From the NCBI GenBank assembly GCA_946122785.1, contig CAMGYJ010000004.1:19676150-19740149 (forward strand): DNA of 64,000 nt, given 5' to 3'. The first letter of the stretch is position 1. Every line of letters begins with the position of its first letter. The notes beneath the pieces are model-generated. The model ran no database searches. It was not told the origin of the DNA and saw only the letters and a program-made list of their open reading frames with translations. The DNA comes from Linum tenue (lineage: Eukaryota > Streptophyta > Magnoliopsida > Malpighiales > Linaceae). The position numbers and the translations under genes were made by a program. Below are positions 1 through 9,236 of the stretch, piece after piece.

Positions 1-60
1 CTGTACCTCAAGAGCGATGTGGATCCGCTCTTGAAGGCACCTGATCCTACACTTCCCTGA
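1..60 (+). CDS. 3' end of retrotransposon ORF (partial)
   Basis: Twenty codons are open from base 1 and end in TGA at 58-60, reading LYLKSDVDPLLKAPDPTLP. The upstream part is outside the window, so the product cannot be identified. It is followed by the same untranslated block that follows the ORF of the Ty3 element at 13465-18830, so it is probably the C-terminus of that family's gag-pol or accessory ORF. Confidence 0.4.
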   Translation: MYLKSDVDPLLKAPDPTLP

Positions 61-96
61 GCATCCATACTGGCGTCCAGCTAAAAGACGGTAAAG

Positions 97-122
97 AAGC
101 GCTTGTGGGGAGGCAACCCCAC
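97..122 (+). other. Conserved post-ORF RNA hairpin, copy 1
   Basis: An 8-nt self-complementary AAGCGCTT (97-104) abuts a perfect 6-bp stem: GTGGGG (105-110), loop AGGCAA (111-116), CCCCAC (117-122). It starts 45 nt after the upstream stop codon. The same arrangement with a changed but still paired stem occurs at 16010-16034 on the minus strand. The function is unknown; RNA dimerisation, packaging or translation of a downstream ORF are possibilities. Confidence 0.6.
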
Positions 123-247
123 CGAGGTTTGCATTTTCTTACTCTTTTTCCTTTGATTTTGTGTGTTTTTGAGTCTTGAGACGTTGATCCAGAGTCCAGT
201 GTCGTTTTTGAGTGAAAACAGGTTGATTTCGGGACTCCGGAAAGTCG

Positions 248-1760
248 CACGGCCGTGCGGGTATTCCCCCTTGACCGTGCGAGCTCTCGGTAAGGATGGC
301 ACGGCCAAATGTGCCAGGTGCACGGCCGTGCGCATCCCCTCGGCCAGGCCGTGTCAGCCTGCACGGGCAAAAACCCACCTTGCACGGCCGTGCGCCCCTG
401 CCCGTGCAGCCGATGCACGGCCTATTTATATGGCCTGCACGGCCATTGTGGTCAGAAAACTAAAACCAACTCGCCGGAATCCTCTGCCCTCGCCGGAAAA
501 CCGCGACAAACCCACCTTTTTTCGATTTTTTCGGCCGCTTTGGTTCATTTTTTCACCAAACCAACACCAAACCCACTCCTTCTACACCCAAAGCGCCCTA
601 TCCCTCGAGTTTGAGCGAGTTTGGGCGACGTTTTGTCGCCGGAGGCGATTTCCGGCGAGGCTCCGACGAGCATTTCCGGCCAGTTTTTCAGCGTTTCGTC
701 GATTCCATTGTCTTCCCCTCATCATCCCCTACACCTCTACTTGAGTCTCCAGGTTTGATTTTGCCCCTAACTATGTTAATTTTGGAGAATTGAGTGTGTA
801 GGGTGTATGTTAGAGAACCTTATTGAATCATGTGATTTGTGTGAAATTGATTGAGGGGAATGCATGGGATGTGATTGAATTATGTTGGGCAAAGTCCCAT
901 TTTCTTGTTTGAGCCCTTGTGTGCAAGAATTTGGCCAATTTCATGCTTCACTTAATAGTGCACAAGGTGTTCGATGAAATGCCTGTTTTCCATGCCATGT
1001 TGTGGCCACCGGTTGGGGCCCTTAATGATGTAGTTTGTGGGTGTATTGGCTATGGACGTGAACCTTGAGTTGCCTATTATCTTGTGAATGTGCACCCCCA
1101 CCCTGATTCTACTTGATTTATCGAGATTTTGACCCCCGAACTATGGATGAAACCATGGTTAGGCTGTTTTCTGTTCTTAAGTGTGGGGGTGTGCTTGACC
1201 TTTTTCTTTGGCTCTTTTGGTTCCACTTTGGGTTGTTGTTTTGCAGGGCAATGGCGAAACCGAATTTCCAGCACTCGTTCATCCGGGATCTGAGGAGGGG
1301 CCCCACCGCAGAGCGCTTCAAGGAGGTCGTGGAAACCCCGTTTGGGTCACACCATTGCTGGTCCAAACGGGAGTTTCGGCGATTGCACTGCTACGAGCAG
1401 CTCTCCGCCGCGGTCGCCAACACCGCATGGCGCCGTCTGCTCCAGATCTGCGAGAAGGTCTACTACGAGCCGGTGTGGGAGTTCTACACGACTTTCAAGC
1501 ACAACTCCACGACCAATTGGCAGGACGATACAGCCGTCCAATTCAGGCTGGGCGGTGTCCCCCGATCCTTGAGTTACCACGAGCTGGCCGAGGCTCTCGA
1601 CCTCGACCTCGACGACCGTGAGGACTACGTCACCGAGGTGAATGAGCCACCGGAGGTGGACTTCGGGCGGCTGTACACCAGCCTGGCTCGGCTAGGCCAG
1701 ACGCGTCCCTTCCGGTCCGGGAGGACGAAGGCATCTACCCTGCAGATCGACAAACGACTC
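248..1760 (+). repeat. Left arm of about 1.5-kb palindrome
   Basis: This arm is the reverse complement of 1830-3353. Paired coordinates sum to 3590 near the centre and to about 3601 at the outer end. The 11-nt shift comes from an extra CCGGCGAG-type duplication near 2935 in the right arm. Only scattered mismatches are visible. The arm carries the CACGGCCGTG-rich spacer, a splice-acceptor-like site and the start of the Athila ORF-like region. Confidence 0.9.
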
Positions 1761-1763
1761 TAA
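1251..1763 (+). pseudogene. Athila ORF-like protein, truncated at palindrome centre
   Basis: The frame is open from 1113, but the likely start is the ATG at 1251. This lies just after TTGTTGTTTTGCAG|GGCA, which looks like a 3' splice site, as expected for an ORF expressed from a spliced subgenomic RNA. The protein begins MAKPNFQHSFIRDLRRGP and contains VWEFYTTF, VQFRLGGVPRSLSY and HELAEALDL. This pattern resembles the plant 'retrotransposon ORF-1 (ATHILA)' family known downstream of pol in Athila elements. It stops at 1763, where the sequence folds back, so the C-terminus is missing. A TTAAGTGTGGGGG tract at about 1180-1192, resembling a polypurine tract, lies upstream. Family assignment is from memory of the motif pattern. 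Confidence 0.6.
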
Positions 1764-2339
1764 GTTCAAGTTCCGGTCCGGGAGGACGAAGGCATCTACC
1801 CTGTAAGACTTCGCCAGCAGGTGGTGGAGAAGTCGGTTGTCGATCTGCAGGGTAGATGCCTTCGTCCTCCCGGACCGGAAGGGACGCGTCAGGCCTGGCC
1901 GAGCCAGGCTGGTGTACAGCCGCCCGAAGTCCACCTCCGGTGGCTCATTCACCTCGGTGACGTAGTCCTCACGGTCGTCGAGGTCGAGGTCGAGAGCCTC
2001 GGCCAGCTCGTGGTAACTCAAGGATCGGGGGACACCGCCCAGCCTGAATTGGACGGCTGTATCATCCTGCCAATTGGTCGTGGAGTTGTGCTTGAAAGTC
2101 GTGTAGAACTCCCACACCGGCTCGTAGTAGACCTTCTCGCAGATTTGGAGCAGACGGCGCCATGCGGTGTTGGCGACTGCGGCGGAGAGCTGCTCGTAGC
2201 AGTGCAATCGCCGAAACTCCCGTTTGGACCAGCAATGGTGTGACCCAAACGGGGTTTCCACGACCTCCTTGAAGCGATCTGCGGTGGGGCCCCTCCTCAG
2301 ATCCCGGATGAACGAGTGCTGGAAATTCGGTTTCGCCAT
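1692..2339 (-). pseudogene. Inverted copy of Athila ORF-like protein
   Basis: This is the mirror copy of the ORF at 1251-1763, beginning at ATG 2339 and nearly identical to it (one visible change is AERF to ADRF). It runs somewhat further than the left copy, adding LLHHLLAKSYRVDAF and VLPDRN. It then reads through the hairpin junction into reverse-complement sequence before stopping at 1692. The last residues (about GRCLRPPGPEGTR) are therefore an antisense artefact of the palindrome and not native protein. Confidence 0.6.
1771..1880. repeat. 33-nt inverted repeat at palindrome junction
   Basis: The 33-nt block at 1771-1803 (TTCCGGTCCGGGAGG...) recurs in the same direction at 1710-1742 and in inverse at 1848-1880. 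In the longer (minus) ORF copy the block and its inverse sit 44 nt apart, so the native gene itself already contained a potential 33-bp hairpin. The palindrome turns around exactly there. Confidence 0.75.
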
Positions 2340-3353
2340 TGCCCTGCAAAACAACAACCCAAAGTGGAACCAAAAGAGCCAAAGAAAAAGGTCAAGCACA
2401 CCCCCACACTTAAGAACAGAAAACAGCCTAACCATGGTTTCATCCATAGTTCGGGGGTCAAAATCTCGATAAATCAAGTAGAATCAGGGTGGGGGTGCAC
2501 ATTCACAAGATAATAGGCAACTCAAGGTTCACGTCCATAGCCAATACACCCACAAACTACATCATTAAGGGCCCCAACCGGTGGCCACAACATGGCATGG
2601 AAAACAGGCATTTCATCGAACACCTTGTGCACTATTAAGTGAAGCATGAAATTGGCCAAATTCTTGCACACAAGGGCTCAAACAAGCAAATGGGACTTTG
2701 CCCAACATAATTCAATCACATCCCATGCATTCCCCTCAATCAATTTCACACAAATCACATGATTCAATAAGGTTCTCTAACATACACCCTACACACTCAA
2801 TTCTCCAAAATTAACATAGTTAGGGGCAAAATCAAACCTGGAGACTCAAGTAGAGGTGTAGGGGATGATGAGGGGAAGACAATGGAATCGACGAAACGCC
2901 GAAAAACTGGCCGGAAATGCTCGTCAGAGCCTCGCCGGATTCTCGCCGGAAATCGTCTCCGGCGACAAAACGTCGCCCAAACTCGCTCAAACTCGAGGGA
3001 TAGGCCGCTTTGGGTGTAGAAGGAGTGGGTTTGGTGTTGGTTTGGTGAAAAAATGACCCAAAGCGGCCGAAAAAATCGAAAAAAGGTGGGTTTGTCGCGG
3101 TTTTCCGGCGAGGGCAGAGGATTCCGGCGAGTTGGTTTTGGTTTTCTGACCACAATGGCCGTGCAGGCCATATAAATAGGCCGTGCATCGGCTGCACGGG
3201 CAGGGGCGCACGGCCGTGCAAGGTGAGTTTTTGCCCGTGCAGGCCGACACGGCCTGGCCGAGGGGATGCGCACGGCCGTGCACCTGGCACATTTGGCCGT
3301 GCCATCCTTACCGAGAGCTCGCATGGCCAAGGGGGAATACCCGCACGGCCGTC
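1830..3353 (-). repeat. Right arm of about 1.5-kb palindrome
   Basis: Reverse complement of 248-1760. Its outer boundary falls in a GCACGGCC(G)T motif at about 3343-3354. Beyond it come more GCACGGCCGTGC motifs that belong to the LTR. The junction therefore lies in a motif shared by both sequences. Confidence 0.9.
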
Positions 3354-4440
3354 CGAGGCCATGCACGGGCAGACCCTGAAGATTGCACGGCCGTGCACCC
3401 TGGCCGTGCGAGAAGCCTGAGGATCGAGTTAATTGATACGCCGCGTTTTGGAGCTGCACGGCCAAGTGGGTGATGTGCACGGCCGTGCACCCTGGCCGTG
3501 CGAGTCGGGAATTCCTGGTTTTAGAGCCTATTCCGAGCCAAAAGTGGGAGAATCGTGTTTTCAGAGCAAAAACAGAGCCCTAGAGAGAGAAAGTACGAAG
3601 AACGCACCCTAGAAGCTGTCTTAGAGCTGGATTTTATCGAATCGAGCTTGGAGATCGTCATAGGAGTGGAAATCATCGTCCCGGAGCAGATTATCCTCAT
3701 CGTTATGAGTATGACTAATCCGATTCTTGTTTTCTCTTCTCTCTCTATGGAGTAGAACCCTTCTCTCACTTGGGTATGAAGAACCCTAGTTCCTTGTGTT
3801 AGGGATTTGATTGTAATGACTTGGGATGATATTACTGTTTGATTTTAATCGAATGACGCATGTTTAATGAATTGATTTGAGTCTGATCAGCTTTTCTCAA
3901 TTTCTGCTGCAATCTGAGATAGATAGAATCTGATTAGGTTGTTAGAGCCTCTTCATTCGATAGTAGGAGATTGGCTATACGAGAGTTAGCCAGTTTACTG
4001 CTTTGTACTGGTGTTCTTGGCGCCAGTAGTGGAGTTCTGTGTTCATAGCCTCAGCTTTCTATCCCGGTGAAGACTAGTCGTCTGCCGGGTAGTTAGACTG
4101 AGAGGGCTTGGTCAGCTTAAGAGATTCCAAGCTACTGTCGGATCTTCCGCAGTCTAATCAACAGTAAATCAACCCAGGGAATTGCAATTGAACCTAACTA
4201 AGGGGCTAGGGGGACTCAATCCCGAGTGACTCTTGCCTGCTTTAGAAACCGAACAATTTACTGCTTTCTTGTTGCTTTTACTTTTCACAACAATCACTAG
4301 AACTAGTTTGCTAGATAATAGAGAATCACGGAGTAAGCAGTAGATCTAGACCCCGGGTTGATAATTAAACTTGCCTGTTACTGCATTCCCGGACTGCGAT
4401 TACACTTGGTCGCAGTTTGGTGTTGTGTTTTGGCGTGTCA
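3354..4440 (+). repeat. Athila-type LTR, 5' part missing
   Basis: This stretch aligns by eye with the reverse complement of 13465-14400 and 17413-18360. It carries GCACGGCCGTGC clusters (3385, 3478), a CGAGTCGGGAATT block, CTCTATGGAGTA, and the conserved AGGGCTTGGTCAGCTTAAGA segment, and it ends TTGTGTTTTGGCGTGTCA at 4440. The expected LTR start (TGATGACTCGG in the related element) and a polypurine tract before it are absent. The U3 end has apparently been replaced by the inverted arm. Confidence 0.75.
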
Positions 4441-6600
4441 CCGTGGCTAAAAACTGGTTCAGGCAAATATATCCCAACTTTTTCGAGCGTTTGTCCTTGG
4501 CTTTTGTTTATAGTCATTGCATAGCATAATCGCAATAGAAATTGCCTCCTTTTGAGTATGAAGGGCCACTTAGAGTTCTCCACATTCAACACTATTCTTG
4601 GTATAACGAGCTCATCAGTGTCATAAGAACCGCCCATAATGTTGCCTTTTATATAATTGTCTCCCAAAGATGTGATCATGATCCTTGTGCCATTGCATAA
4701 ACCAAGCCCAGGATTGAAGTTGCGTAAGAGCATAACTGGTGTGTTTACCTTTATTGTGAGCTCATGGTCTGGCACTCCGTTGAATGTAAGAGTGTTGAGA
4801 AACTCAGTTGGATAGCTTTCGTCGAATGAATCTGCTGTTTCTGTCGATAGAAATAGTGAGTCTGAGCTGTAATAGGTTGTCGAGTTTCCTGTAACACGTT
4901 GAAGCATGTAATTATTGATTGTAGAGACTGTTGCATTGGTTGGAGTAACTATGGCTCTACTGGTGAGGTATGATGGGTGACTATGGTTATGAGGAAACGA
5001 ATCATATATGTCATCTGCAATTGACTCAACAGGATCATTTCCGGGATTAATCAAGAATAGCTGTGGTATCTGTATCCAATCCATTGGAGCATCTTCTCTG
5101 AATGATGTTGCTTTTAGCCTTCCATCTCCTAAGGCTAGAACCCATTCTGGAAATGTGTACCCATGTATAAGATGCTGATCAGCATATTGTACGGTTGTGA
5201 TTCGCATGTTTGTAGACAGCTGCATCACTTTGAAATAACTCCATAACTTGGACCTAGTCAATGAACCATCAACAGTTTGTTCACGGCCAGCCTCGGTGAT
5301 AACCGGAAGAGTTTGCCGAAAATTGCCACAAAAAATGATAGTCTTTCCTCCAAATGGTTTGTAACATTCTCCATGCAGTGGAACATTTAATATATCGCAT
5401 AAACTTCGATCTACTGCTTCGAAAGCTTTTCGATGTGTCATAGGAGCCTCATCCCATATGATTAAGGATGCTTCTTTTAATAGATCAGCCAAATGTGTAC
5501 CGTGTTTAATTGGACATGTTGATGTTGCATCCAGAATGAGAGGGATTTTGAATCTTGAATGTGCCGTTGTTGCTTTGGGAAGAAGTGTCGCTGCAATCCC
5601 CGATGATGCGACAAGAACAACTATCTTCCCCCAACTCCTAAGCTTTGTTGTAATTACATTATAGAGATACGTTTTGCCTGTACCTCTGTGACCATATAGG
5701 AAGAAAGCACGACCCATCTTGTTGTGCACCGAGTTGATGACTGCTGAATATACATTGGTTTGCTCAATATTCAGAGATTTCAACATAGAGGTGGCTAATA
5801 CATGTTGCTGGTTTGTATCAAAAGCTAGATGCTCGTTTATGAGTGGGTTCTCGCCATTATCGCATGGACCATCGGATGGGAGTGGAAGATTAAAGTCCTC
5901 AAGAGTCATTGAGTGTGAGCTCAACATAGCCTGTAGTTGGTGTAGAACCCAGTTATGTAATCGTTCGTCGCTAAGCCTCATAGTTTGATCCCTGAGATTC
6001 TTGGCTGAACTGTATGCATAATCTTCAGACATAGACTTCCAAGAAGAATTGAACAATGTGATCGGGCTAGGTATTTCACAAAATATAAGCATCGACACGA
6101 AAGTGCTTCGAATCACCCGCGGCATGCTAGAAGATGAAATATCGCTCAGCACTCGTATCCACTCCGAAGAGTCTGATAAAAGGCCCAATCTTCCACAAGC
6201 TTTTTCAAAATCTGAACAAAGTTCTCCATTGACAGTTCTCAGATGAGCATAACTGATAGCGCCGCGAACTTTCGTGAGCAGCATTCGAAGGAAAAAAACA
6301 TCGCCAGAACCTGGCGGAACATATGCAATTCTGCCTATAGCAAATCCTTTTTTGCGAGGACTCCACTCTTTACAGTCAGGTAGCCAAGTGTAGTTGTTTG
6401 GTGTCTGTGCATATGTAAGAATTCTTGCTTGGGGATCCCTACGATTAAGCGCAAACCATTCTGTTAAATGCGTCTTACCGGCGTATGGATTCCCCGAAAT
6501 ATTCCGAACATTGGACTGCTTCTTATAAGGTATTTTTTGCTGGTTCTCTTACATGTATTGGATATTCATTCAGCCTCCATATAGCTTCATAAGATGACAA
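4441..6600 (-). pseudogene. Helitron Pif1-like helicase domain
   Basis: This is the SF1B helicase half of a Helitron RepHel protein, thought to unwind DNA during rolling-circle transposition. In the open frame starting at 6284 I see Walker A GHRGTGKT (about residues 198-205), Walker B LIIWDEAPM (274-282), the FGGKTIIFCGNFRQTLPV motif (the usual GDFRQ is GNFRQ here), and near the end INKSQGQTLEKVGIYLPEP. The domain continues upstream through YTWLPDCKEWSP and SYEAIWRLNEYPIH. A small frameshift lies near 6520-6530, between EPAKNTL and KKQSNVRN. The frame is broken at 4441 by the LTR insertion: the apparent tail ...RPSVIAVRECSNRQV (to 4365) is encoded by LTR sequence. The rest of the helicase C-terminus would be beyond the left edge of the window. 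Confidence 0.9.
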
Positions 6601-6603
6601 TGA

Positions 6604-7199
6604 TCAGTAGTCAATGAATTGTTGAATTTCATCTCTATGTCTTACAGGCTGCACTTCTGGATTGCTCTGGGGTGCATTAGCGTTTTCAGCAATCACTAAT
6701 GATCTGTCCGGCCCTTTTGTCACATATTTGAAAAGATATTTAATAAGTTTGCCTTTGTGACATACCTCAACATTGATATGAGCCTGCATTCTCACTAACA
6801 AATTTCTGTTGTATGGGACAACATGTCGATTGTCGAGGACTGAACTTCCCTTTTGAACCTCTATGCCAGAGTTAGATCTTCTGTAGATGACATTTCCGAA
6901 TTTGTCAAATGACGTTGCCGAGTTAAACTCTTTTGGGAATTGCTTCGAACATCTTCCGTTTGAGGGCCGTTTATTGTCTCGCATGCACGGTGCATTTGTG
7001 TTTGCTTCTCCACATAGGCCATGTAACATATATTTGCAAACAACCTCATATCCAACTGGATCTTCTTGAGGGTCAGGGAGTTCGGCTGAGATGACTTCAT
7101 CAATATCATCCGTTGTCCTTAGTTTATTCTCTTCAGCCAGCCAAACCAACAAGTGTATGTGAGGCAAACATTTTTTTTGGAACTCCGCTGTATACATTA
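6604..7199 (-). pseudogene. Helitron HUH Rep nuclease domain (exon 3)
   Basis: This is the rolling-circle initiator domain. The metal-binding HUH motif is visible in KKCLPHIHLLVWL, and a two-tyrosine motif in IKYLFKYVTKGPDR, as expected of Helitron Rep. The exon appears to begin at 7199, after TTTTGTACCAG, with a 111-nt intron (7200-7310) separating it from the previous exon. The splice restores ...TIAIMYTAEFQKKC without changing frame. A TGA at 6604-6606 after QQFIDY interrupts what should run into SLSSYEAIWRL. Comparison with the family suggests an Arg codon CGA changed to TGA. Confidence 0.88.
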
Positions 7200-7310
7200 C
7201 TGGTACAAAACATAACTTGTTAGAAAGGGAAGTATCCAAAATATGTGCATTGAAAAGTAAGTAATCACTAATACTTCCCAAATTATATTAAATGATCATA
7301 CTGCTCTTAC

Positions 7311-8912
7311 TTGCGATTGTCTTCCCAAAGTAGGAGTTTTTCTTAATGTCGTCGATGAGAATGGTCAGCTTTATGTGGAAAACCCTCGAAACCACCATTG
7401 GTTTGTCCGAACGATTCGGGCCAACAATGTCACGAAAAGCTCCAGTTATTTCTTCCCACAATGAATTACACGTAAATGTAACAAATAGATCTGGATTCCC
7501 ATAGAATTCAACCACCGCCATTGCATCGTGATATAATTGTTGCATATATCGTGGGCTGCCTATATAAGTCTCAGGGAGCACTACATGACCCACTTTATCC
7601 CCATAAAGATCACCTCGCGCCATAGCATCTTGTAAGCCTTGATAAACCTCAGCTCTAAGCTGTGGCTGATTGTAGCGTAAAAAAGCTAGCCTATTTAGCT
7701 CTATTGATGAATAGGCGTCTATGCAAAAATGCTGAAGAGCTTTTCCAGCATGAACAATTGTATGGCCTTCGTTGATGCGATATTGGAGCCTAAATGCATA
7801 GTACTCACGCTGAGCAACAAACTGTCGACGCATAGAAGGAGGACAGAAAGCTGACCTGTACTTGATAAGTGGATGATAGCCATCCTCTCCATATGGAAAT
7901 AAGAGTGGGAAATGCAATGCATCAAATTTTGAATTGAGACTTGTAATTCTCTTCAAACCCTCATATATGTGATCAACAATGATATCTCGATCCTCTCTAT
8001 CCGGAATAAAATCGCCCGGTATAAGTGCCGCGATTTCAGTGCTACTGGGCAAGTCATATTGTCGATTTCTGCTCTTAGCTCCAAAAATTCTAAGCTTTAA
8101 ACTTGTTGTTGCAGAATCTTGCAGCTGCTGCCGAACCCGCCTGAACGTTTTGACAAGTTCATTATGCTGATCTAACATTTGAAGCAATAAAGTGAGCAAT
8201 TCTGGCATAAGTAGACCATCACGGGAAGCAAAGTTCGCCAACCGGTTGTCAATTTCATTCTTAGGTTCGAAAATATAAAGCTGAGCAAACTTTGGTTTTT
8301 CACCATCAGGAGGCAGCAATGAACCAATTCTACGATAATTTTCTCCACATATGACCATTGAATAGGGCCCCCTTCCAGAGAGAGAGCGAGGGTCGATAGA
8401 AGCGCCAAATGATGTGAAGCACAATGAACCATTATACGGTCTAATGTTATCCCTGAAATGCTTCGACATAGCGCCACCATCAAACCGCAGAAGTTCAGCC
8501 AACAATTGTGGAGGTTGTGCTATAAGCGGCAGTTCAACACAACCTTTTTGACAACATAATCCATAAATTGGATTAGTTGTTGCTCGACGCCGATCGAGTC
8601 TTTCCATATCCCAAAACAAAGCACCACAGTATTTACAGACACATTCTGGCTGACTAATTCTGAGAATATCATTGTGTAGTGGCTTCCTAGCTGTGGGAAT
8701 ATGCCTACTACAGGATGAGACCTCATCTGACCGCCGCCGACTTGGATGATCAGTTTTTCGACGGTTAGCCCCTGTTACTCGATCGCTGTTATTATAACAT
8801 TCAGCCTCTACATCAGGGTTCCCTTGTTCCTGATGAAAAATGGATCGAGTTATATCTCTGGATCCTAATTGTTTCATGGTCTGATAGTGCGATTTCTTTG
8901 GCCGTGATGAAT
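7311..8912 (-). pseudogene. Helitron N-terminal region (exon 2)
   Basis: This is the large exon of the RepHel protein. It contains a cysteine cluster (CVCKYCGALFWD ... GLCCQKGC), probably the N-terminal zinc finger, then a Helitron_like_N region with FDALHFPLLFPYGEDGYHP, AYSSIELNRL and FGNPDLFVTFTCN-type text (here YGNPDLFVTFTCNSLW). The 3' splice acceptor GCATATATCAG|AT precedes 8912, and the donor CGCAA|GTAAGAG follows 7311. Reading frame is intact throughout, so damage is concentrated further 3'. Confidence 0.88.
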
Positions 8913-9115
8913 CTGATATATGCACAGCAAACATAAGAGTAAGCGATAATAAGCGCCCGATACGCACGGTAATTATCAACGCATAATATGTTCATGGGTA
9001 TTCCATAGTTCAAACAGCAGATATAGCATAATATCGAGCTCATCACCTGTTGCTGACGGCGAAACTTGATGAAGATTCTGCGATGACCCCTATATGTTGT
9101 TCTGAGTCTCGATAC

Positions 9116-9236
9116 CTGTATCCCCAAACACAGTTGAAGAAGTTGTAAGATCCTCTGATGTTTGCTTGGGAAGTTCAACTCTAGGTCTCTTACGTGTCAA
9201 AGAGTGATATTGAGATTTTCTTATTCTCGGCGGCAT
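9116..9236 (-). pseudogene. Helitron RepHel first exon
   Basis: ATG at 9236 begins MPPRIRKSQYHSLTRKRPR, a basic N-terminus, and the exon continues to GATACAG|GTATCGAG at 9116. Joining to the acceptor at 8913 (a 203-nt intron) keeps frame: the last G plus AT forms the Asp codon before SSRPKKSHY. The exon has no recognisable domain; it is inferred from splice phase and the basic N-terminus. Confidence 0.6.

Larger units (their letters stand above)
1..4440 (+). mobile_element. Athila-like Ty3/gypsy element, 3' portion, with internal palindrome
   Basis: The left end lies outside the window. In order it shows the end of an ORF (stop at 58-60), a conserved post-ORF block, a spacer rich in CACGGCCGTG, an Athila ORF-like coding region, an inverted copy of all of this, and then the 3' part of an LTR ending ...GTGTCA at 4440. 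The LTR part aligns by eye with the LTRs of the element at 13465-18830 in the opposite orientation; shared phrases include 'ctttgtactgg', 'atcccggtgaag' and 'gagggcttggtcagcttaag'. Immediately right of 4440 the sequence becomes Helitron helicase, cut after ...PVFSHG, so this element inserted into the Helitron. The target duplication cannot be checked because the left end is missing. Athila lineage is inferred from the layout and ORF. Confidence 0.75.

Noticed and set aside
1821..2243. 140-codon plus-strand ORF and others in the palindrome
   Set aside because: They are antisense to the Athila ORF copies; duplication comes from the inverted repeat and not from independent coding.
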